Part shown: positions 1-6,400 of the stretch, in pieces
How positions within the stretch are numbered: the first letter of the stretch is position 1
Layout: each line of letters opens with the position of its first letter
Assembly: GCA_015658765.1 (NCBI GenBank)
Contig: DQOE01000135.1
Location: 1-7,007 of the forward strand
Source: Verrucomicrobiota bacterium
GTDB taxonomy: Bacteria > Verrucomicrobiota > Verrucomicrobiia > Limisphaerales > UBA1096
DNA length: 7,007 nt
Direction: 5' to 3'
Made by a program: the position numbers and the translations under genes
Notes under the pieces: model-generated
The model's input: the letters and a program-made list of their open reading frames with translations, nothing else
Told to the model about the DNA's origin: nothing
The model's database searches: none

Positions 1-168
1 CTCGGCCCCGAACGGGCCAATGTCCGCGTAGCCCATGTCGTCGATGAAAATGACAACGACATTCGGGGGTTGCTTGTCGGCGGCGAAAACCTGGTTCGGT
101 GAGATTTGCCCAAGCGCCAATGCGCTGATCAGCCCGCTGAATAGAGAAGTTCGAATAAGAGAATTCAT
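1..168 (-). CDS. Exported sulfatase, N-terminal 56 codons (cut by window edge)
   Basis: This is the beginning of a type I (alkaline-phosphatase superfamily) sulfatase, a hydrolase of sulfate esters. The 56 visible residues start with a signal peptide: MNSLIRTSLF followed by a hydrophobic stretch, with a plausible cleavage after the VFAA at residues 27-30. Next comes the family's first beta-strand and metal-binding motif, PPNVVVIFIDDMGYADIG, in which D43 and D44 would bind the active-site Ca2+. The cysteine converted to formylglycine lies beyond the window, so catalytic competence cannot be judged. The ATG at 166-168 is the only start that gives a complete signal peptide; no Shine-Dalgarno sequence precedes it. 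It lies 68 bases downstream of another sulfatase gene on the same strand, with a possible terminator between them. The family assignment is firm; the substrate is unknown. Confidence 0.88.
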   Translation of the reverse strand, partial: MNSLIRTSLFSGLISALALGQISPNQVFAADKQPPNVVVIFIDDMGYADIGPFGAE

Positions 169-189
169 AGGTGGCGGAGAGAGTTCCGC

Positions 190-231
190 AAAAACAGCCG
201 CTTGGCCAGCCGTTTTCCGCTTCGCCAAGCG
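190..231 (-). terminator. Possible intrinsic terminator built from two TTGGCCAA-type half-sites
   Basis: On the minus strand, five bases after the stop of the complete sulfatase, an 8-base arm CGCTTGGC (231-224) pairs perfectly with GCCAAGCG (206-199) across a 17-base loop. The loop can form an extra AGC/GCT pairing. Four bases after the stem comes TTTTT (194-190). Position and structure fit a rho-independent terminator, but the stem is short and the T-run is brief and slightly displaced, so it may be weak. Both arms are half-copies of the palindrome repeated across this window. Confidence 0.5.
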
Positions 232-236
232 CGCGG

Positions 237-1748
237 TCATTTGGCCTGTTTGCGGTAATGCGCCTCGAGGCGCCGGGTCATTTCAGCCTTGTTGGGGCGG
301 GGCCGTTCACGCACCGGCAGCGCCTGGCCATCTTCCCGGCCAAACTCGTCGAGCGTGCGAAATCTGGGTTCGGTGTCCCCCGTCTCTTTCTGCCACTTGG
401 CCAAGGCGCTGCGGAACCGTTTCAGCCGCCTGGCCTGTGCGGGGTCACTGGCGAGGTTCTTCAACTCGAACGGATCGGATTGTGTGTCGTACAACTCCTC
501 CTTGGCCCTCGGCTGGATGAAGGTGTTTTTTTGTGCATCGACAAGTCTGCCCTCGTCGCGCAGCCGGATCATTTCTCGGTAGGCCACCGAGCGCACGACG
601 TCCGCCGGCGGTGTGTTGGGCAGGTCGTTGTAAAAGTTGCGGATGTACTTGAAGCGCCTGTTGCGGACTGCGCGGACGCGATCCTCGTAGTCGTGCCAAT
701 TGCGTTCCGCGAACACGAACTCGCGAATGCCCTGTTGCGGATTGCGCAACAACGGCAGGAAACTGCGCCCTTCAAAAACCTTCGGCGTCGACAAACCGGC
801 CAGTTCCAGGAACGCCGGCGCGATGTCGACTGAACTGAGCAGGCTATTACAGCGGCTGCCGGCGCCAACACGCCCCGGCCAGTGCACAATGAACGGCGTC
901 TTGATGCCACTGTCATATAGCGTCGTTTTGTCACGGGGGAACGGCCGGCCGTTGTCGCTGATAAACAGCACGAACGTGTTGTCGGCGACGTTCTGTTCTT
1001 TCAGCTCGGCCATCACGCCGCCGACGAAACGGTCGAGCCGTGTGATCTCGTCGTAGTACAGCGCGTAGTCGCGACGGGACCCAGGCGTATCGGCGACATA
1101 CGGCGGCAGGCGAACATCCCCTGGCTTGTGTGGCTGCTCGAGGATGCCCTCGTCGTAGTCGCGGTGCGGATCGAGCGCGGCGAGCCACAGGAAAAACGGC
1201 TTGTCCGTTGGCCGCGCCTTGAGCACAGGCACCCATTGATCGCAGCCGCTGCGCGCATCGCCGACTGCCTTCTGCACAATCTTTCCAGCTTTGGCCGCCT
1301 CGCCGGTGGGCAGTTGAAAGCCGGACACGTCGGCCTCGCGGACCTCGTCAAAGCGATCCTTCACTGCGTTGCCCAGATGCCACTTGCCGGCCGCCGCAGT
1401 CCAGTAGCCGGAGGCCTTGAGCAACTCGACGAACGTCAGCCGGTCGGCCGGCAGCGGCCAGTGAAGCTGCTCGGCATCGGTCTGGTGCGGGTAGGTGCCG
1501 GTGATGATGCTGGCCCGGCTGGGGCTGCACGAGCTGATCGTCAGGTAGGCGTTGGTGAAGCGCATGCCGCCCTTGGCCAAGCGGTCGAGGTTCGGCGTTC
1601 GGACGCCGGGGTTGCCGGTGCAGCCGAGGTCGTCCCATCCGAGGTCGTCGGCGATGATGAAAACAATGTTGGGCCGTGTATCCGCTTGGCCAAGTGCTGG
1701 CGCGGCAAAGGCGGCGAATGTCATAAAAATTAAGGAAAATAGGCGCAT
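237..1748 (-). CDS. Exported Cys-type sulfatase, heparan N-sulfatase (sulfamidase)-like
   Basis: A complete 503-residue type I sulfatase. Residues 1-21 are a signal peptide (MRLFSLIFMTFAAFAAPALG), so it probably acts in the periplasm or outside the cell. Visible motifs, in order: the metal-binding D34-D35 in IADDLGWDDLG; the formylglycine signature C74-S-P-S-R78 followed by ASIITG; GKWHLG (121-126) with active-site K122 and H124; DPH (193-195); SDNG (264-267) with metal ligands D265 and N266; and K283 in GIKTPFIVHWPG. All key residues are present, so it should be active if a formylglycine-generating enzyme matures Cys74; none is encoded here. The CSPSRASIITG motif and the length resemble sulfamidases of the heparan N-sulfatase type, but the substrate is inferred. 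The C-terminal 25 residues are strongly basic. The ATG has no Shine-Dalgarno sequence. It follows panE by 51 bases and precedes a second sulfatase. Confidence 0.95.
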   Translation of the reverse strand: MRLFSLIFMTFAAFAAPALGQADTRPNIVFIIADDLGWDDLGCTGNPGVRTPNLDRLAKGGMRFTNAYLTISSCSPSRASIITGTYPHQTDAEQLHWPLPADRLTFVELLKASGYWTAAAGKWHLGNAVKDRFDEVREADVSGFQLPTGEAAKAGKIVQKAVGDARSGCDQWVPVLKARPTDKPFFLWLAALDPHRDYDEGILEQPHKPGDVRLPPYVADTPGSRRDYALYYDEITRLDRFVGGVMAELKEQNVADNTFVLFISDNGRPFPRDKTTLYDSGIKTPFIVHWPGRVGAGSRCNSLLSSVDIAPAFLELAGLSTPKVFEGRSFLPLLRNPQQGIREFVFAERNWHDYEDRVRAVRNRRFKYIRNFYNDLPNTPPADVVRSVAYREMIRLRDEGRLVDAQKNTFIQPRAKEELYDTQSDPFELKNLASDPAQARRLKRFRSALAKWQKETGDTEPRFRTLDEFGREDGQALPVRERPRPNKAEMTRRLEAHYRKQAK

Positions 1749-1799
1749 TTCGGTGCAGTGAATTGTGACTCAGGCAGCGTCCGATCTCGAGTCTTTTCG

Positions 1800-2774
1800 T
1801 CAATTATCCAACTCCGCAAGCAGATCACAAAGCGCTGCCAGGCGCGGGGTCTCGACACCGGCGGCCTGCGCCCGGCCAAGCGGCAGGCGGAAGAGGGCAT
1901 CGAGTTCCAGCGGCAGGCCGCGCTCGAAGTCGATCAGCGTCGAGGAGAGGTAAGCCTTCATGACGCGTGTGCGGTTGCGCTGATGCTCGCCAAGGCCGGG
2001 CGAGAGGTCGTGGCCAAGCGCACAGCCGGAGGCGATGACCTCGTCCATCAGTTCCGTGACAAGTTGCTCCCAGGGCCCGTTGTCGAGCAAGGCGTCAGTG
2101 GCGAGGCAGGGGCCGATGGGTTGGCAGGGGCCGAGCTGCCCGACGAGTGTCGCGTCGAGTCCCGCCGCACCGGCGACACCGAGACCGTTGAACGGGATAT
2201 TCCAGACCAACTTTTCCCAGTGCGCCTTTTCGAGGTCGGGCGAGACATCGACCGGGATGCCGGTCGAGCGGATGAGCTCGGCGATCGCGGCGGTCAACTC
2301 ATCCGGCGAACCACCGTGGCGGCCGAGGACGATCTTGCCGTGGGCGATGTGATGGATCACGCCGGGCTCGGTGCGGTTGAGGCAGACAAAGCACATGCCA
2401 CCGAAGACAGGCTGGGCCGGGAACAGTTCCGCCAGTGCAGCCTCGTTGCCCAAGCCGTTTTGGAGTGTCAGCAGGGCGGTATGCTTGCCGACCAGGGGCG
2501 TCAGCATTTCGCCGAGGCAATGGTTCGCCGTGGACTTCAAGGCGACGATGACGAGATCGCACGGGCCGATTTCCCCCGGCGACTGGGCGGCGACTGGGCG
2601 GACATGAAAATCGCCGTTTAGGCTTTGGATTTGCACGCCGTTTTCTCGAACAACCTCGTAGTCGGAGCGGAGCAAAAAATGCACGTCGCGACCTGTCTGG
2701 CACAGTTTACCCCCATAATAACTGCCCACGGCACCGCAGCCGACGATGGCGATTTTTGTTTTGTTTGCCTCCAT
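1800..2774 (-). CDS. panE: 2-dehydropantoate 2-reductase
   Basis: Ketopantoate reductase of the PanE/ApbA family: a cytoplasmic enzyme that uses NADPH to reduce 2-dehydropantoate to pantoate, for pantothenate and coenzyme A synthesis. The 324 residues begin with a Rossmann nucleotide-binding loop, G12-C-G-A-V-G17. K80 follows in VIVALKSTAN and N106 in LQNGLGNE. The C-terminal domain has WEKLVWNIPFNGLGV (K188, N192, N196), aligning by eye with the catalytic lysine region of E. coli PanE. It also has SSTLIDFERGLPLELD (277-292), whose serines and E290 fall at the spacing of E. coli S244 and E256. A glycine/proline-rich stretch at 212-224 looks like a small insertion. The start is fixed because the Rossmann loop begins only 11 residues in and no other start codon is in frame. 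There is no Shine-Dalgarno sequence, and a terminator ends 8 bases upstream. Some family members reduce other 2-oxoacids. Confidence 0.92.
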   Translation of the reverse strand: MEANKTKIAIVGCGAVGSYYGGKLCQTGRDVHFLLRSDYEVVRENGVQIQSLNGDFHVRPVAAQSPGEIGPCDLVIVALKSTANHCLGEMLTPLVGKHTALLTLQNGLGNEAALAELFPAQPVFGGMCFVCLNRTEPGVIHHIAHGKIVLGRHGGSPDELTAAIAELIRSTGIPVDVSPDLEKAHWEKLVWNIPFNGLGVAGAAGLDATLVGQLGPCQPIGPCLATDALLDNGPWEQLVTELMDEVIASGCALGHDLSPGLGEHQRNRTRVMKAYLSSTLIDFERGLPLELDALFRLPLGRAQAAGVETPRLAALCDLLAELDN

Positions 2775-2782
2775 CGATGTAC

Positions 2783-2814
2783 AAAAAAAGCGCCCAGCAA
2801 ACGCGGGCGCTTTT
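2783..2814 (-). terminator. Intrinsic terminator of the HU-family gene
   Basis: Read on the minus strand, AAAAGCGCCC (2814-2805) pairs perfectly with GGGCGCTTTT (2795-2786) across a 9-base loop. The stem runs into seven consecutive T (2789-2783). This is a textbook rho-independent terminator, starting 19 bases after the HU stop codon. The A-rich 5' side also gives a T-run on the plus strand, so it could work in both directions. It ends 8 bases before the panE start codon, leaving no room for a promoter between them. Confidence 0.93.
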
Positions 2815-2833
2815 CATGGGAATGAGTTAATCC

Positions 2834-3139
2834 TCAAGAGGCAGCGGGAGTACTGGCGATAAAGTCCTTCGCGGCCTTGGCCACGGCAAACTTCACGACA
2901 GTCTTCGCTGGGATATGGATCGTTTCGCCGGTGGCGGGGTTGCGCCCCATGCGAGCCTGACGATTTACCAGTTTGAGCTTCCCAATGCCTGGGAATGTGA
3001 AGGCACCAGTTTCCTTGGTGCTCTTGAGTGCCAAGTCGGCTAGATTGGCCAGCAAGTCTGTGGCCTCCTTCTTGGTGATTCCATTTGCTTCAGCAACAGC
3101 TGCTGAGATCTGTGATTTAGTCAACGGTTTGTCTGCCAT
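2834..3139 (-). CDS. HU/IHF-family DNA-binding protein
   Basis: A 101-residue histone-like protein of the HU/IHF family, which binds DNA as a dimer and bends it, in the cytoplasmic nucleoid. The N-terminal helical part (1-45) begins with KPLTKSQISAAVAEANGITKKEATDLL. The beta-sheet region carries FTFPGIGKLKL (47-57) and the family signature G65-R-N-P-A-T-G71. The R66-N67-P68 tip inserts into the DNA minor groove. It ends with IHIPAKTVVKFAVAKAAKDFI. The length is about ten residues above a minimal HU (about 90), with a short Ala/Ser/Pro tail. HU and IHF subunits cannot be told apart from the sequence alone, so no symbol is given. The ATG at 3137-3139 has no Shine-Dalgarno at normal distance, although an AAGGAG lies 29 bases upstream. 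A strong terminator follows, so the gene is probably transcribed alone from the 3140-3400 gap. Confidence 0.96.
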   Translation of the reverse strand: MADKPLTKSQISAAVAEANGITKKEATDLLANLADLALKSTKETGAFTFPGIGKLKLVNRQARMGRNPATGETIHIPAKTVVKFAVAKAAKDFIASTPAAS

Positions 3140-3168
3140 ATCGTTATTAATAGTACGGGTTATTATTA

Positions 3169-3174
3169 CTCCTT
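3169..3174 (-). promoter_or_regulatory. Displaced Shine-Dalgarno-like AAGGAG in the HU leader
   Basis: On the minus strand AAGGAG is an ideal ribosome-binding sequence, but the HU start codon is 29 bases downstream, too far for direct use. The sequence between reads in frame without stops, but contains no ATG, GTG or TTG in that frame. Possible explanations are a structured leader that brings the site closer, a ribosome standby site, or chance. Confidence 0.4.
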
Positions 3175-3176
3175 GT

Positions 3177-3193
3177 AGTGGTGCTGCACCACT
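3177..3193. promoter_or_regulatory. 17-base perfect dyad upstream of the HU gene
   Basis: AGTGGTGC and GCACCACT flank a single central base (3185): a perfect 8-base inverted repeat with no practical hairpin loop beyond three bases if the innermost pair opens. It abuts the AAGGAG at 3169-3174. On DNA it resembles an operator half-site pair; in RNA it could be a small stem that presents or hides the ribosome site. No T-run follows, so it is not a normal terminator. Confidence 0.45.
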
Positions 3194-3332
3194 GGGATTC
3201 GGTTGTACGAGCGGTTTTCGGGGTTCGCAAGCAGAAAAACCAATAAAATTGAACTATTTTTCAACTTTTTCGAGCCGCTTTCTGAGCCTCAAAAACAGGT
3301 TGAGAACAATTTGTCATCCAATCACGATGCCC

Positions 3333-3367
3333 GCTGTTCCCGGCTCATCCCATTGAAGGGGAACAGC
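3333..3367. repeat. Inverted repeat downstream of the VCBS gene, possible 3'-end hairpin
   Basis: GCTGTTCCC (3333-3341) and GGGAACAGC (3359-3367) form a perfect 9-base stem with a 17-base loop. On the minus strand it starts 33 bases after the stop codon of the 1116-residue VCBS gene. No T-run follows, so it is not a standard rho-independent terminator. It could mark or protect the 3' end of that message. Confidence 0.5.
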
Positions 3368-3400
3368 CTGTGTCTTCTCCCCGAAAACTTCACGCCTTCC

Positions 3401-6400
3401 TCAGTCAGTTTTGCGGTTGATGAAAAGCCTCGTTGCAGCGCCACGTTGACCCACGGCGAGATCGGCTCTCCCGTCGTTATTGAAGTCGGCGGCGGTCACG
3501 CCGCGTTGCTCACCGTAAAGGGCGATGCCGCTCCCGGAAGCCGGCACGGCTGCGAAGTTCCCCGTGCCATCGCCGCGCAGCAAAAGGCCCCGGCCGCTGT
3601 CATAACGCGAGGTGCGCTCAGGCACTCCGAAGGCGTTTTGCGTGAGGAACAGATCGACCGCCCCGTCGCCGTCAAAATCCTCCGTGCACAGGTCAAACGC
3701 CGGCGCCAACTGGGAGGCATCCGGCAGTGGACGCATCTCAAAATGCCCTGTTTTGTTGAGGAAAACTGCGCTGGATAGACCAGTGATTTCCAGTGATTTC
3801 ATGCCACCAAATGCCGGGCCGATAATTTGCGGCAGCGATGCGCCGGCGAATGTCTTGTTGCGGGTGATCGTGCCCCGGATGTGAGGAAACGTTTCGGCGA
3901 ACACTTCCAGTGTGCGAATTGGTTTCCACTGTTTCGTTTTTGTGTCGGAGAAGGCTTCAGCCAGTTCCATCATACCGTCCCCGTTGGCGTCGCCATAAAA
4001 CAACCGCACCGGCAGCGGGTACAATTCGTACGCCGTGTTGCGCCCGGCGTTGCTCGCGGCGATGTCCGGTTTTCCGTCGCCATCGAAATCCGCCACCGCC
4101 ACGCCGTGCCACAGGCCAGTGAACTTGGCCAAGCCCCACGCCGCACTCGCGTCGGTGAACTTGCCGCCGTCGTTGAGAAGCAACTTCAAGCTGCCCCATT
4201 CACAGGCAAGCACCAAGTCGGTATCCCCGTCGCCATCCATGTCGCCGGTTGCACAACCGCTCACGAGCCCGACATCAGCCAAGCGTGAGGCGGTGTAATT
4301 GCCATCGTCATTTAAAAATAACTGAGACGGGGAGGCGACGGGAAATTGGCCAAGCGATGAACTGCCGCCGATGAATAGGTCCGTGTTGCCGTCACCATCG
4401 GCATCAAGCGCGGCCGCACAACTCGGCATGCCGTCGAAAGCCAAGCGCTTGGCCAGGCGCAGTTGGCCGTTCGCCATCGAGTAAAGCGTTGGCGGCTCTG
4501 AGAGGTGCAGCAGTCGTTGCGCTTGGCCATCGTCGAAAACAACAACGCCGGTTCCGCCGACAGGCAGCGAGTTCGGAGACTCAGCGAAAACGCCGTTGCC
4601 ATCGTTCAGCAGGAAAGTTAACCGGGCGTCGGAGGTGTCGGTAATGATCAAGTCCCGGTCACCGTCACCGTCGATGTCAGCGGTGGCCAAGGCCGGGCCT
4701 GAGCGGCCCAGACGGAACGGCAGCGCGGGTTGAATCGCGAAATCGTTCCGCTCCGAGGGCTTATGTTCATGGCCAAGTTGGGCGCTCAAATCGGCAAAAA
4801 ACGGCTGTTTTACTTCGTTTTCCGGCTGAATCAGCTGCCTGCCTGTTTGGCGAATTTCGTACAACCGCCCGGCTTTCGCGTTGGCCAACGCGGTGCGGGT
4901 GCCGTCACGCCAATCGACCTCGATGGTGAAAGGCTTGTCAGTTCGGGCGGCGAAGGTGCGCCTCGCCTGGTCGCCACTGACGTAGCGACCGCCGCTCATG
5001 ATTTCCTGCGACTGCGGCTCTTGGCCAAGCGCGCTGATGACACGAATGCGGCCACCGGTGCCCTCGGTGTTTTTGCCGCTGCCAGCCAGGCGGACGGCGA
5101 CTCGGGGCGCGACGGCGTTGTTGCGGTAGAGCAACGCCGGGCCTTTAAGGCAGCTGACCACGGCGTCGAGGTCACCATCGTTGTCAAAGTCGCCGAGCGC
5201 CATGCCGTTACCGTCGTGTTTGTCGTCAAAGCCCCACTTGGCGCCAACCTCCTCGAAGCGCAAGTTGCCCAAGTTGCGGAAGGCGACATTGGGCGTGTCG
5301 AGCGGCGGAAACAAAAAAATGGTTTTCCGTTTCTGCGCCACTCCCAGGTTGCCGAGCCGGCTGATGCGGGCCTGTGTGTCGAGGTCGTCCGTGTCGAACT
5401 CGAAACCGTTGGTGACGAGAATGTCCTCCCAGCCGTCAAGGTCGACGTCGAGGAAGATGCTGCTCCACGACCACTCGGAAGCAGCCACGCCGGAGAAGTA
5501 CGCCGTCTCGGCGTAGGTGCCGTCGCCGCGTGCGACGTAAAGGCAGTTTCGCCGGCTCTGCGGCTGGTGGGTGAAATTGCCGGGGGCGATACTCGAGCCG
5601 GGAACCGTGCCCTGTTGCGTGAGGCGTCTCTCGTGACTGCGGCTGAGCATCTCGACGACGAAAAAGTCATCGTGTCCGTCGCGGTTGATGTCGGCAAAGT
5701 CAACGCCCATCGCCGAGTAGCTGAGCTGCCGGATGGCGAGCGGGGAGATTTCGCGGAAGCGCCCGGAGCCGTCATTGATCCAGCAGCGATCCTCGGTGAA
5801 GCCGTCGTTGGCGATGAACAAATCCGGCGCGTGATCGCCGTTCATGTCGCGGAAAATCGCGCTCAAACCCTGATCCCGGTACGGCTCAGTGAGAGGCTCT
5901 CCGTCGTGGGTCTTGAATCGGCTATCGGCCCATTCCAGGAGGGTGAAACGGCCGTCGCCGTCGTTCAGGTAAAACTCGTCCGGCTCGCCGAATTCAAACA
6001 TCTCGTTGCCGATGAACTTGATCCGGTTCGCGTAAGGGCCGCGCACGGTGAGCCGGTTGTTTTCACGGACGATGTCCAGCTTGCCGCCGTCCTTCAGAAC
6101 GGACTTCGCGCCGTAGTTGACGATGTACAAATCGAGGTCGCCGTCGTTGTCGATGTCGGCCAGGGCGATCGAGCTGCTGCCGTAGCGCGTGCCGATACCG
6201 GCGGTCGCGGTGGCGTCGGCGAACGTGCTGTCGCCGTTGTTGCGAAAGAGACGGTTGGGCTGGCCCATGGCGGTGACCAGCAGGTCAAGATCGTGATCGC
6301 CATCGACATCGGCAAAAACGGCCCCGGTGGAAAACTGCGACGGACATGCGGTGCCACTGGCGGCGGTGACGTCCTTGAATCGCCAGTCGCCGAGGTTGAG

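Larger units (their letters stand above)
3140..3400. other. Intergenic region between the VCBS gene and the HU gene
   Basis: These 261 bases hold no convincing gene. Around 3240-3320 the sequence is much more AT-rich than the flanking genes, with A/T runs and a short inverted repeat TTGAA/TTCAA (3249-3253 and 3260-3264). This is where a promoter for the HU gene on the minus strand would be expected. I cannot point to a convincing -35/-10 pair. A TATTAAT on the minus strand (3152-3146) lies so close to the ATG that it would give a nearly leaderless message. The 9-base stem at 3333-3367 and the dyad at 3177-3193 are listed separately. Confidence 0.6.

Noticed and set aside
171..833. A 220-codon open frame on the plus strand, opposite the complete sulfatase
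   Set aside because: No domain is visible and it lies within a well-supported sulfatase gene.
1758..2621. A 287-codon open frame on the plus strand, opposite panE
   Set aside because: The product has no recognisable fold or motif, and the minus strand carries a full PanE with its catalytic residues. The long frame follows from GC-rich third codon positions.
3288..3304. CTCAA/TTGAG inverted repeat with a T-run on the minus strand, a possible terminator for the VCBS gene
   Set aside because: The stem is only five bases and the T-run lies within the loop rather than after the stem, so it does not fit an intrinsic terminator.
5231..5246. TTGGCGCCAA palindrome as another copy of the iterated word
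   Set aside because: Its centre is GCGC rather than GGCC and its length differs, so it is not the same word.
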